From: Saccharopolyspora aridisoli
GTDB taxonomy: Bacteria; Actinomycetota; Actinomycetes; Mycobacteriales; Pseudonocardiaceae
DNA: 64,000 bases
Assembly (NCBI RefSeq): GCF_004348445.1
Contig: NZ_SMKV01000015.1
Coordinates: 62,001 to 126,000, forward strand
Reading direction: 5' to 3'
Of the stretch, positions 34,619 through 44,466 are shown piece by piece; the stretch's first letter is position 1, and every line of letters begins with the position of its first letter. The position numbers and the translations under genes were made by a program. Below the pieces are notes generated by a model, which worked only from the letters and a program-made list of their open reading frames with translations, did no database searches and had not been told where the DNA came from.

Positions 34619-35617
34619 ATGGCACTGCTGGAAGTTCGCGACCTCTCCGTTGTCTTCGCCCGCAAGGGCGAGCCGCCGGTGACCGCGGTGGACGGGATCT
34701 CCTTCGACGTCGAACCGGGCAAGACCGTCGGCCTGGTCGGCGAGTCCGGCTGCGGCAAGTCGGTGACCTCGCTGGCGATCATGGGCTTGCTGCCGCCGCG
34801 CGGAGCGGAGGTGTCGGGCTCGGTGTCCTTCGACGGCACCGACCTGCTGACGCTGCCGAAGAGGGAGCTCGACGCCCGGCGCGGCAAGGACCTGAGCATG
34901 GTGTTCCAGGACCCGCTGACCTCGTTGAACCCGGTGGTGCCCATCGGGTTGCAGGTCTCCGAGGTCATCGAGCGGCACCGCGGTCTGCCCCGCAAGCAGG
35001 CGATGCCCGGGGCCGAGGAGCTGCTGCGCAAGGTGGGCATCCCGGACCCGAACCGGCGGCTCAAGGAGTACCCGCACCAGCTCTCCGGCGGGATGCGGCA
35101 GCGGGCCCTGATCGCGATGGCGCTGGCCTGCAAGCCCCGGTTGCTCATCGCGGACGAGCCGACTACGGCGCTCGACGTGACGATCCAGGCGCAGATCCTC
35201 AAGCTGCTCTCGGAGCTGGTCGCCGAAACCGACACCGCGCTGATCATGATCACCCACGATCTCGGCGTGGTGGCGGGGTTGTGCGACGAGGTGAACGTGC
35301 TCTACGCGGGTCGCGTGGTCGAACGCGCTGCGCGGCACGAGCTGTTCGCCCGGCCGAAGCACCCCTACACCGCGGGCTTGCTGGCCTCGATCCCGCGACT
35401 GGATTCGCCCCGCGGGCAACGCCTGTCGCCGATTTCGGGTTCGGTGGCCGACAACATCCCGTGGGACACCGGTTGCGCGTTCTGCCCGCGCTGCCCGAAC
35501 GCCAGCGATGTGTGCGAGCGCGAGACCCCCGAGGTCAGCATCGACGCGGGAGCGCGGTTGCTGCGCTGCCACAACCCGGTTCGCGGAACGATCTCGAACA
35601 GCGCGGAGGCGTCATGA
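34619..35617 (+). CDS. Peptide ABC transporter ATPase (DppD type)
   Basis: 332 aa. Walker A GESGCGKS, signature LSGGMRQR, Walker [13 protein letters not shown] and H-loop THDLG. The C-terminal oligopeptide-type domain has the Cys cluster '[14 protein letters not shown]', which binds Fe-S or zinc in DppD relatives. ATG 34619 with AAGGGG 8 nt upstream is preferred over the TTG two codons earlier. It overlaps the next gene by 4 nt (ATGA). Confidence 0.94.
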   Translation: MALLEVRDLSVVFARKGEPPVTAVDGISFDVEPGKTVGLVGESGCGKSVTSLAIMGLLPPRGAEVSGSVSFDGTDLLTLPKRELDARRGKDLSMVFQDPLTSLNPVVPIGLQVSEVIERHRGLPRKQAMPGAEELLRKVGIPDPNRRLKEYPHQLSGGMRQRALIAMALACKPRLLIADEPTTALDVTIQAQILKLLSELVAETDTALIMITHDLGVVAGLCDEVNVLYAGRVVERAARHELFARPKHPYTAGLLASIPRLDSPRGQRLSPISGSVADNIPWDTGCAFCPRCPNASDVCERETPEVSIDAGARLLRCHNPVRGTISNSAEAS

Positions 35618-36681
35618 GCGAAACCAGTGGCGTCATGAGCGAGGACGTGCTCGTCGAGCTGCGCGACGTGAAGGTGCACTTCCCGATCAAGAAGGGCGTG
35701 GTGCTGGACCGGACCGTCGGCCACGTCTACGCCGTGGACGGGGTGTCGCTGAGCATCCAGCGCGGTGAGACCTACGGTCTCGTCGGGGAGTCCGGTTGCG
35801 GCAAATCGACCCTGGGCCGCGCGGTGTTGCGGTTGGAGAAGCCGACCGGCGGCGAGGTCGTCTTCGACGGCACCGACCTGTCCGGCATGAAGGGCGAGGA
35901 GCTGCGCAAGATGCGGCAGCGGATGCAGATGGTCTTCCAGGACCCGCTGTCCTCGCTCGACCCGCGCCAGTCGGTGGAATCGCTGTTGGTGGAGGGCATG
36001 CGTGCGCACGGCCTGGCTGACGACAAGGCGTCCACCGACAAGCGGCTGCGCGAACTGCTCGATGCCGTCGGATTGCCGCCGACCGCGCTGCGCAAGTACC
36101 CGCACGAGTTCTCCGGCGGTCAGCGCCAGCGCGTTGGCATCGCCCGCGCGCTGTCGGTCGGCCCGGAGCTCGTGGTGGCCGACGAACCGGTGTCGGCGCT
36201 GGACGTCTCGGTGCAGGCGCAGGTGCTCAACCTGCTGGAGGACCTGCAGGAGGAGTTCGGCCTGACCTACCTGGTGATCGCGCACGACCTCGCCGTGGTG
36301 CGGCACATCGCCGACCGGGTGGGCGTGATGTACCTGGGCGGCATCGTCGAGGAGTCCACATCGGACGATCTTTACGGACAGCCGCTGCACCCCTACTCCA
36401 AGGCGCTGCTGTCGGCGGTCCCTGTGCCGGACCCGCAGGTCGAGGACGGTCGCGAGCAGATCCTGCTCACCGGCGACCTGCCCTCACCGGCGAACCCGCC
36501 GTCGGGTTGCCGGTTCCACACCCGCTGCCCGTGGCGGCAGGAGGAGCGCTGCGACACCGAACGCCCGGCCCTGCGGGAGATCGGGGCGGGGCACCGGGTC
36601 GCCTGCCACTTCGCCGAGGAGATCCGAGACGGTGAGCTCCAGCCCCGCTCGACGCCGGAAGCGGCAGCCCCGACGGCGTGA
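35614..36681 (+). CDS. Peptide ABC transporter ATPase (DppF type)
   Basis: 355 aa. Walker [10 protein letters not shown], signature FSGGQRQR, Walker [13 protein letters not shown], and the C-terminal '[16 protein letters not shown]' domain. It partners the DppD-type ATPase as a heterodimer powering peptide import. The ribosome site GGAGG precedes the ATG. A second in-frame ATG eight codons on is possible. Last gene of the operon. Confidence 0.94.
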   Translation: MSETSGVMSEDVLVELRDVKVHFPIKKGVVLDRTVGHVYAVDGVSLSIQRGETYGLVGESGCGKSTLGRAVLRLEKPTGGEVVFDGTDLSGMKGEELRKMRQRMQMVFQDPLSSLDPRQSVESLLVEGMRAHGLADDKASTDKRLRELLDAVGLPPTALRKYPHEFSGGQRQRVGIARALSVGPELVVADEPVSALDVSVQAQVLNLLEDLQEEFGLTYLVIAHDLAVVRHIADRVGVMYLGGIVEESTSDDLYGQPLHPYSKALLSAVPVPDPQVEDGREQILLTGDLPSPANPPSGCRFHTRCPWRQEERCDTERPALREIGAGHRVACHFAEEIRDGELQPRSTPEAAAPTA

Positions 36682-36760
36682 TCCTGGCGGTTTCTCGCGA
36701 GCCCGTTCCCTCGCGGCCGACGTCCACATAGGATCTTCGGCTGGGGAAGGGAGGTCGCGC

Positions 36761-36937
36761 TTGAAGTACAGCAGCGCGCTCCGGTGCTCGGCCTGCGAGC
36801 ACCGGGCTGTTCTGGACCGAACCGTCGCTGCCCGGCTCGTCGCCGAGACCAACCAGTCGCTGGTGCTCTACGACTGCCCGGTGGGCAACGGCGTGCACGT
36901 CAGGAATCCGGATTTCGAGAAGGGCCCGATCGCGTAG
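36761..36937 (+). CDS. Small hypothetical protein with N-terminal CxxC
   Basis: 58 aa from a TTG start preceded by GGAAGGGAGG. 'LRCSACEHRAVLDRTVAARLVAETNQSLVLYDCPVGNGVHVRN' contains a CxxC and a later Cys, possibly a small zinc-ribbon-like fold. Similar short 'KYSSALRCSAC' proteins occur in actinomycetes as I remember, with no assigned function. The stop codon lies within a terminator hairpin. Composition and ribosome site support it as real. Confidence 0.6.
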   Translation: MKYSSALRCSACEHRAVLDRTVAARLVAETNQSLVLYDCPVGNGVHVRNPDFEKGPIA

Positions 36938-36960
36938 AGCGTGGTCGCAGATCGGGCCCT
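36921..36960. terminator. Bidirectional terminator hairpin
   Basis: Perfect 11-bp stem agggcccgatc / gatcgggccct overlapping the end of the small gene. It lies 7 bp from the stop of the convergent DMT transporter. Confidence 0.7.
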
Positions 36961-36967
36961 CTGGCCG

Positions 36968-37867
36968 TCACACCGGTGTCGGCTCCAGCGCTGGCTGACG
37001 CCGGGCGATCCGCATGCTGCCCAGCAGCACCCCGCCGACGACCACCGCCCCGGCGGCGAGTTCGAACGGGTGCGGCTGCTCGCCGAGGATCAGCCAGGCC
37101 GTGCTGAACCCGACGATCGGTACCAGCAGCGAGAACGGAGCCACCGTGCTCGCCGGGTACCTGGCGAGCAGTGTCGTCCACAGGCCGGACCCGACCACGG
37201 TGGCCAGCAGCGACGTGTAGGCCAGACCGGCCAGCGCGGCAGTCCCGGTCGGGGAGTCCAGCACCGTGGTGACCGCTGCCCAACCGGTCGTCGGCCCCTC
37301 GAACAGCGCGGACGCCGCGAACATCGGCAGCGGTGGGACGATGGCGATCCACAGCGAGAGGTGCAGCGGTTTCGGCGCTTCGGCCTTGCGGCTGCACAGG
37401 TTGCCCAACGCCCAGGAGAACGCGCCGCACAACGTGATCAGCATCGGCAGCAGCGTCGCGGTCTGCGCGCGGTGCCAACCGATGGCGACCATGCCCAGCA
37501 CCGCCGTGGTGATGCCCAGCACCTGGACCGGGGTGAGCTTCTCGCGCAGCAGCAACGCGCCCAGCAGCACGGTGAACGGCGCAGACCCCTGCTGCACCAG
37601 CGAGGCCAGCCCGGTCGGCATGCCGATCTCCATCGCGACGAACAGGAACGCGAACTGCGAGGTCCCGAAGAGGAGGCCGTAGCCGAGCAGCCAGCGCCAC
37701 TTCACCCGCGGGAACGGCACGAAGAACAGGATCGGCAGCAGCACGGCGAAGCGCAGTCCGGCGAAGAAGAACGGCGGGAAGTGCCCCAACCCCTGGTCCA
37801 ACGCGATGAAGTTGCCGCCCCAGAGCACTGCGACGACCACCGCCAGCAGGCGATCTCTCGTGGTCAT
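36968..37867 (-). CDS. EamA/DMT-superfamily transporter
   Basis: 299 aa with ten hydrophobic segments in two EamA repeats. 'VLWGGNFIALDQGLGHFPPFFFAGLRF' opens repeat one and 'GLAYTSLLATVVGSGLWTTLLARYPASTVAPFSLLVPIVG' marks repeat two. YdeD/RhtA-like members export amino acids or metabolites such as cysteine or threonine. The ATG at 37867 (MTTRDRLLA) fits the family. Divergent from a LysR gene that probably regulates it. Confidence 0.9.
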   Translation of the reverse strand: MTTRDRLLAVVVAVLWGGNFIALDQGLGHFPPFFFAGLRFAVLLPILFFVPFPRVKWRWLLGYGLLFGTSQFAFLFVAMEIGMPTGLASLVQQGSAPFTVLLGALLLREKLTPVQVLGITTAVLGMVAIGWHRAQTATLLPMLITLCGAFSWALGNLCSRKAEAPKPLHLSLWIAIVPPLPMFAASALFEGPTTGWAAVTTVLDSPTGTAALAGLAYTSLLATVVGSGLWTTLLARYPASTVAPFSLLVPIVGFSTAWLILGEQPHPFELAAGAVVVGGVLLGSMRIARRQPALEPTPV

Positions 37868-37907
37868 ACCGCTCAGCCTGCGTCGACCGTCTGTGAAGCA
37901 CAAGCGA

Positions 37908-37922
37908 TACTATCTGCAAGTA
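37908..37922. promoter_or_regulatory. Candidate LysR binding site
   Basis: TACT-N7-AGTA dyad in an AT-rich patch of the 72-bp gap between the DMT gene and the LysR gene. It fits the T-N11-A LysR rule. Confidence 0.4.
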
Positions 37923-37939
37923 CTATGTAGGATTCCTCT

Positions 37940-38851
37940 ATGGACGTTCGCAGGTTGAGGCTCCTGCGCGAGCTGGCCGATCGGGGCACGGTCACCGCGG
38001 TCGCCAACGCCCTGTCCTACACGCCTTCTTCGGTGTCGCAGCAGATCCGGGCCCTGCAGGCCGAGGTCGGGGTGCGGCTGACCGAACCGGCCGGTCGTGG
38101 CCTGCGCCTCACCGACGCCGGCTGGGCGCTGGCCACCCGCGCCGACGAGGTGCTGGCCGCGCTGGACCGGGCCGAGGCCGAGCTCGACACCTACCGCTCG
38201 TCGCCGCGCGGCGTGGTCCGCGTCGCGATGTTCCCCTCCGGTGCGTTCCTGCTGCTCCCGGGTGTGCTGCGGCGCATCGCCGAGCACCCGCAGGTCCGCC
38301 TGGAGGCTCGCGACGTCGACATGGTGCCGTCGGAGGTCCCGCGCCTCACGGCCGACTTCGACCTGGTCGTCACGCACCGGGACGACCAGGCTCCGCCGCA
38401 CGACGGCGACCGGGTCGCGGTCACCCCGCTGCTGCGCGAGCCGCTGGACGTGGCGATGCCGCTCGGGCACCCGCTGGCCGGCCGCGAACGCGTCGAGCTC
38501 ACCGAGCTGGTCGGCGAACCCTGGCTGAGCGTCGACATCGGTTTCCCCGTCGACGACGTGCTGCGCTCGCTGGCGGTGCGCACCGGTGTGCGGCCGATCG
38601 TCGTCCAGCGCATCAACGACTTCCGGGTCACCGAAGCGCTCGTCGCCGCAGGTCACGGCATCGCGCTGCTGCCCAGGTACACGGTGAACAGCTCACAGCT
38701 CGTGATGCGCCCGCTCGCCGGGGTCCGCGCGGGCCGCAACATCGAGGTCGTCTCCCGCAAGGGCGCCACCGAACGCCCGGCCGTGCAGGTCGCCCTCGAC
38801 GCCCTCACCGCCGAAGCCCGCGCCCGGACGGAGGCCAACTCACCGGGGTGA
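37940..38851 (+). CDS. LysR-type transcriptional regulator
   Basis: 303 aa. The HTH 'LRLLRELADRGTVTAVANALSYTPSSVSQQIRALQ' is of the ArgP/IciA-like actinobacterial branch. The effector domain includes 'GVVRVAMFPSGAFLLLPGV' and 'VAAGHGIALLPRY'. It is divergent from the EamA exporter, and such pairs usually sense the exported metabolite. Its 3' end overlaps the convergent glycosidase-like gene by 12 bp. Confidence 0.92.
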   Translation: MDVRRLRLLRELADRGTVTAVANALSYTPSSVSQQIRALQAEVGVRLTEPAGRGLRLTDAGWALATRADEVLAALDRAEAELDTYRSSPRGVVRVAMFPSGAFLLLPGVLRRIAEHPQVRLEARDVDMVPSEVPRLTADFDLVVTHRDDQAPPHDGDRVAVTPLLREPLDVAMPLGHPLAGRERVELTELVGEPWLSVDIGFPVDDVLRSLAVRTGVRPIVVQRINDFRVTEALVAAGHGIALLPRYTVNSSQLVMRPLAGVRAGRNIEVVSRKGATERPAVQVALDALTAEARARTEANSPG

Positions 38852-40456
38852 GTTGGCGGCCGCCCAGCGGCAGATCGCGGCGAGTTCGTCGCCGTGCTCT
38901 TCGAGCGTGTCATCCACGACGCCCACGACGGGCAGGTGGCCTTCGCGCACCACGTCCGGCGGCCTCGGGATGTAGCCCTTCTCGTGCACGCCCGTGCTGC
39001 CCGGGCCCGGGGTGCCCTCGGCGAGGTGTCCGGTGGTGCGGGCGTAGCGCGACAGGACCCTGGGTTCGCGCAGGTCGCGGTCGGTGCCGAACCACTGCTG
39101 GCTCAACGGGAACAACGCGCTGAGCGCGTCCCACCAGCCCTCGGCGGCCAGCACCAGCCCGGGATGCCGCAGGTGCAGCTCCTCGACCAGCAGCCGGTAC
39201 CCGGCGAACACGTCGTGGCGGGGGTCGTCGAAGTAGTAGCCCACGGTGTCCAGGAACGCCGCGTCCACGCCGAACTCGTCGACCAGCGCGGAGATCGACT
39301 CCACCAGGTGCGCGCGGAACCCGGGCTCGGCGGGGTTGAGGAAGACCTGATCGCCCTCGCCGGAGCGGTCGGAGTCCCAGTCGGGGCGGTTGAGCAGCTC
39401 CACGTAGCGGTCGGTGTCGTTGCGCATCACCGCCCGTTCCCAGTCCGGGTACTGCGCCACGTTGGCGCCGTGCCCGCCGAACATCGGCATCAACCGGAAC
39501 CCGAGCTCGTGCGCGGTGCGGACGAGCTCGGCGAACCCCTCGTCGCCGCCGAGATCAGCACCGGGCCGGTAGCGCGGGTAGGCGTAGTAGTAGCGGCCCT
39601 CCCAGCCGGGCAGGTAGGCGAGCACGCGATGCGGGTCGATGTGCTGCGCGACGAAGCGGAGGGCCTCGCTCATCTGCGAGAACGTGTTGAACACGTAGCC
39701 GGTCCAGTGCTGGCCGTGCAGCGTCACGACGAGCGCGGTGTCGCGCAGCCAGCCGGGCACGTCCGGCCGGGACTCCCACGGCCGCAGGCCGTGCGCGTTC
39801 TCGACGAATCGCAGGTGCTCGTCCAGGTCCGGGTCCGGTGACGAGGCGTCCTGGCGCAGCCGGATCTCCGGGACCCGGCACGTCGTCCCGCGCGCCGACG
39901 CGGCAGGCACGTGCAGCAGCTCCGCGATCGGCTCGGGCGAGTGGGCGGGTGTGTTGACGTGCAGCACGTGCCTGCGCACCGACGGGTCCCGGACGCTCAG
40001 CAGCGAGCAGTCGGACTCCGAGCCGACGGCCACCCACGGCGTCGCCCAGTCCGGGCTCGGGTACTCCAGCTGGAAGCGCTCGTGGTGGCTGTGCGAGCGG
40101 CCGGTGTTCGGCGCCCACCAACCCGCGCTCAGCTGCCGCTGCGGCAGACCGCGCAGCAGCAGCTTGACGGCCTTGATCGGCTCGGTGTGCTCCGCGGTGA
40201 TCGACCAGGTCAGCACGCCGTCCCGGAGCGCGACGTCGACTCCGACGACACCGGCGTCGACGGTTCGCTGCTGCCCGAGCGCGGCGTAGCCGGTGCGCAC
40301 CTGCACGCGACCGGCGTCGACGAGCGGTTCCGCGGGTCGCAGGCCGTAGCCGTTGGTCGTGGTGAACACCTGCACCGACCAGCTCAGCGGACCGCCTGGC
40401 ACGGGGAAGCGCGGATCGCGGGGATCGAAGCTCAGGTCGGTGTCGATCAGGCTCAT
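38840..40456 (-). CDS. Glycoside hydrolase-like TIM-barrel protein
   Basis: 538 aa, no signal peptide. An N-terminal beta-sandwich (about residues 1-210) is followed by a barrel with 'VLAYLPGWEGRYYYAYPRYRPGADLGG', 'AHELGFRLMPMFGGHGANV', 'FGVDAAFLDTVGYYF' and 'LVLAAEGWWDAL'. An Asp at the end of one strand and a Glu at the end of another suggest retaining glycosidase chemistry. It resembles the DUF6259 and alpha-galactosidase-related barrels, but I cannot place it in a GH family. It overlaps the upstream small gene by 4 nt, so they are co-translated. Confidence 0.65.
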   Translation of the reverse strand: MSLIDTDLSFDPRDPRFPVPGGPLSWSVQVFTTTNGYGLRPAEPLVDAGRVQVRTGYAALGQQRTVDAGVVGVDVALRDGVLTWSITAEHTEPIKAVKLLLRGLPQRQLSAGWWAPNTGRSHSHHERFQLEYPSPDWATPWVAVGSESDCSLLSVRDPSVRRHVLHVNTPAHSPEPIAELLHVPAASARGTTCRVPEIRLRQDASSPDPDLDEHLRFVENAHGLRPWESRPDVPGWLRDTALVVTLHGQHWTGYVFNTFSQMSEALRFVAQHIDPHRVLAYLPGWEGRYYYAYPRYRPGADLGGDEGFAELVRTAHELGFRLMPMFGGHGANVAQYPDWERAVMRNDTDRYVELLNRPDWDSDRSGEGDQVFLNPAEPGFRAHLVESISALVDEFGVDAAFLDTVGYYFDDPRHDVFAGYRLLVEELHLRHPGLVLAAEGWWDALSALFPLSQQWFGTDRDLREPRVLSRYARTTGHLAEGTPGPGSTGVHEKGYIPRPPDVVREGHLPVVGVVDDTLEEHGDELAAICRWAAANSPR

Positions 40457-40710
40457 CTCGGCACCGATGCGTAGCCGATCGCCTCCTCCACCAGGTAGGC
40501 CAGGCTGTCGGCCTCCTCAGCGGTGAAGATCAAGGTGTCTCCGGGAGGTAGCACGAGTCCGACGCGGTCACCCATGACCAGCACGGTCACGTTCCCGCAG
40601 CCGTTCGTCGTGGCGCACTCGATGCGCCACCGCAGCTGCTCCGTCGGATCTTCGGTCGGCCACATAGCCACATCACTGAACCGTGCGAACTCTCGAACAT
40701 CAAGTTCCAT
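40453..40710 (-). CDS. Small hypothetical protein, coupled to the glycosidase-like gene
   Basis: 85 aa: 'RWRIECATTNGCGNVTVLVMGDRVGLVLPPGDTLIFTAEEADSLAYLVEEAI'. Beta-rich with a C-terminal helix and no recognised family. The stop overlaps the next start (ATGA), which supports it being translated. The start codon is less sure because the ribosome site is weak. Confidence 0.6.
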   Translation of the reverse strand: MELDVREFARFSDVAMWPTEDPTEQLRWRIECATTNGCGNVTVLVMGDRVGLVLPPGDTLIFTAEEADSLAYLVEEAIGYASVPR

Positions 40711-41086
40711 GAACCGTTCGAGTGATGGCCTGGGCGGGGAGCAGAGGAGTAGGTGCGGCTATGCCCCGACGTCACCCCGTGTGAGCCGCTTCGACTAGTT
40801 CTCCCCCCAGGGGCGCCGCTTCGACATCCCTGCGACGCGAGTCCATATGCCCGTTCGCGCGCCGGGCAATACCGACTTCAGTCGAGTCCGTTCCCGATCT
40901 AGCGTGGGGGTCGTCCTCGGCCGATGGGCTGTGCGGGCTCATGGATCCCCGGGTCCGGTCCGCTCTGCCCTGTTACCGGAGTTGTGCCCGTGACCGGCGA
41001 TTTCCCGCCACCCGGTGCCCGGTGGCGGTCGAGCGGCAGTCCGTACCCTTGCAGGAGCCGAACTGCGCTGCCCCCGACCAGAACGG
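40711..41086. other. Intergenic region without a recognisable gene
   Basis: 376 bp between divergent genes; it should contain both promoters. Frames present are arginine/proline-rich shadows. Confidence 0.4.
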
Positions 41087-41719
41087 ATGTCCATGATCGA
41101 GTGGCTGAACACGATCCCGGCCGGGGTGATCTACCTGGTGGTTGGGGGGATCATCGGGCTGGAGAGCGTGGGAATCCCACTGCCCGGCGAGATCTTGCTG
41201 GTCAGCGCCGGTGTCGCGGCCTCGCACGGGGTGATCAACCCGATCTTGCTCGCCACCTTCGCCTCGATCGGGGCGATCGTCGGCGACTCGATCGGGTACG
41301 CCATCGGCAAGCGCTTCGGCCGCAAGCTGCTGACCTGGCTGGGCACCAAGCTGCCGAAGCACTTCGGGCCCAAGCCGCTGGCCCAGGCGGAGAAGCTCTT
41401 CGAGCGCTGGGGCGCCTGGACGGTGTTCGGCGGCCGGTTCGTGGCGCTGCTGCGCATCCTCGCCGGGCCGCTCGCGGGCAGCCTCGGCATGCCGTACCGC
41501 AAGTTCCTGCTGGCCAACGCGACCGGCGGCATCGCATGGGCGGGCCTGGTGACCGCCATGTCCTACGGGTTCGGCCTGGTCGCGGGCCAGTGGTTCCACC
41601 GCTTCTCGTGGATCGGCCTGGTCATCGCCGTCGCCTTCGCCTGGTGGAGCACCCGCATCATCCAGAAGCGCGTGGAACGAGCCGAAGCCGAAGAACCAGA
41701 ACCAGCCCGATCCACCTGA
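41087..41719 (+). CDS. DedA-family membrane protein
   Basis: 210 aa. 'LESVGIPLPGEILLVSAGVAA', 'GDSIGYAIGKRFGRKLL', 'RWGAWTVFGGRFVALLRILAGPLAGSLGMPYRKFLLANATGGIAW' contain the conserved DedA (VTT) motifs, including the re-entrant G-R/F-R-P-like segment. DedA proteins recycle undecaprenyl phosphate or flip phospholipids. Alternative ATGs at 41087 and 41093 cannot be separated. Convergent with leuA. Confidence 0.92.
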   Translation: MSMIEWLNTIPAGVIYLVVGGIIGLESVGIPLPGEILLVSAGVAASHGVINPILLATFASIGAIVGDSIGYAIGKRFGRKLLTWLGTKLPKHFGPKPLAQAEKLFERWGAWTVFGGRFVALLRILAGPLAGSLGMPYRKFLLANATGGIAWAGLVTAMSYGFGLVAGQWFHRFSWIGLVIAVAFAWWSTRIIQKRVERAEAEEPEPARST

Positions 41720-41815
41720 CCGCCCCCTCGGGAAGCACACCCCGCCCAACCCGGCACGGAGGCGACCCGAACACGGTGGTATTCGATCCCACGATCGCGG
41801 CGGCGAACCGGGTGA

Positions 41816-41887
41816 TGACCGGAATGCCGCCGTGATCAGGACCCGGAATACCGCCGTGATCGGATACCTGACCACGGCGGTGATCGG
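41816..41887. repeat. Three 24-bp tandem units
   Basis: Units begin at 41816, 41840 and 41864. The first two share ccggaat(g/a)ccgccgtgatc; the third is diverged and carries the inverted form ccacggcggtgatcgg, so the block can also fold. It lies between convergent DedA and leuA. Confidence 0.6.
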
Positions 41888-41919
41888 GTTGCCTGAGCCC
41901 GGGGACTGGCTGGGTTCGG

Positions 41920-43833
<1,914 letters not shown>

Positions 43834-43965
43834 GAGCCACGGAGCAAGGCTAACCGCAACAAGGGCCTGCAACGCAAGCGGCCCTTCCAGATCGTGGGAC
43901 CCAGCTGGCCGGTAGCGGTCGAACGAGCTTGCCAATCCCGCCGCTTCTCGTGCAACACTGTGATC

Positions 43966-44316
43966 GTGACCGAGGAAGTTCGTACCGGCGCCCGCGGGAG
44001 CGGCGTGCGACGCGCTGACCTGCGGCGCGGGTGGGGCCGTTTCGTCGACGTGCTGATCCTGGTGGTGCGCTGGGCGGGGCTTGTGTGCGCCTCGCTGCTG
44101 GCGACCCATGTGATCCTCACCATCGGCAGCGCGAATCCGGACAACGGGATCACCCAGTTCGTGGCCTCCGTCGCCGATCCGCTCGCCCTCGGTTTCCAGG
44201 ACCTGTTCACCCCGGCCGACCCGCAGCTGGCGGTCCTGCTCAACTACGGCATCGCGGCCCTCTTCTGGCTGTTCATCACCTCCATCGCCAGGCGGATCCT
44301 CGCCGCGCTGCGCTGA
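43966..44316 (+). CDS. Small membrane protein, hypothetical
   Basis: 116 aa. A basic N-terminus (about 25 residues) is followed by two hydrophobic segments: 'VDVLILVVRWAGLVCASLLATHVILTI' and 'LLNYGIAALFWLFITSIA'. Overall organisation is YggT-like, but the family is not recognised. The start is GTG 43966 or GTG 43960; neither has a ribosome site, so it could be leaderless. Divergent from leuA, with a shared region of about 125 bp. Confidence 0.65.
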   Translation: MTEEVRTGARGSGVRRADLRRGWGRFVDVLILVVRWAGLVCASLLATHVILTIGSANPDNGITQFVASVADPLALGFQDLFTPADPQLAVLLNYGIAALFWLFITSIARRILAALR

Positions 44317-44466
44317 CCGCGTTCCTGGCCCAGCGCGGTTGTGACGCACACCGTCGTGTGATCCCGTCTTCGCGGACACCGTCGCGGCAGCTCGGCTTGG
44401 CAGGATCGAGGTGACCCCCGGTCGCTCGGCGTGGAGCGCAGGCCCGGCGACCCGAAGGGATTGCGG

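Noticed and set aside
32267-35572. Very long minus-strand open frame (over 1,000 codons) opposite the peptide-transport genes
   Set aside because: It is the antisense of four intact transporter genes; composition is Arg/His/Gln-rich with no motifs. Such shadows are usual at about 70% GC. The same applies to 8191-10764 (-), 15505-17703 (-), 42070-43960 (+) and 56697-58298 (+).
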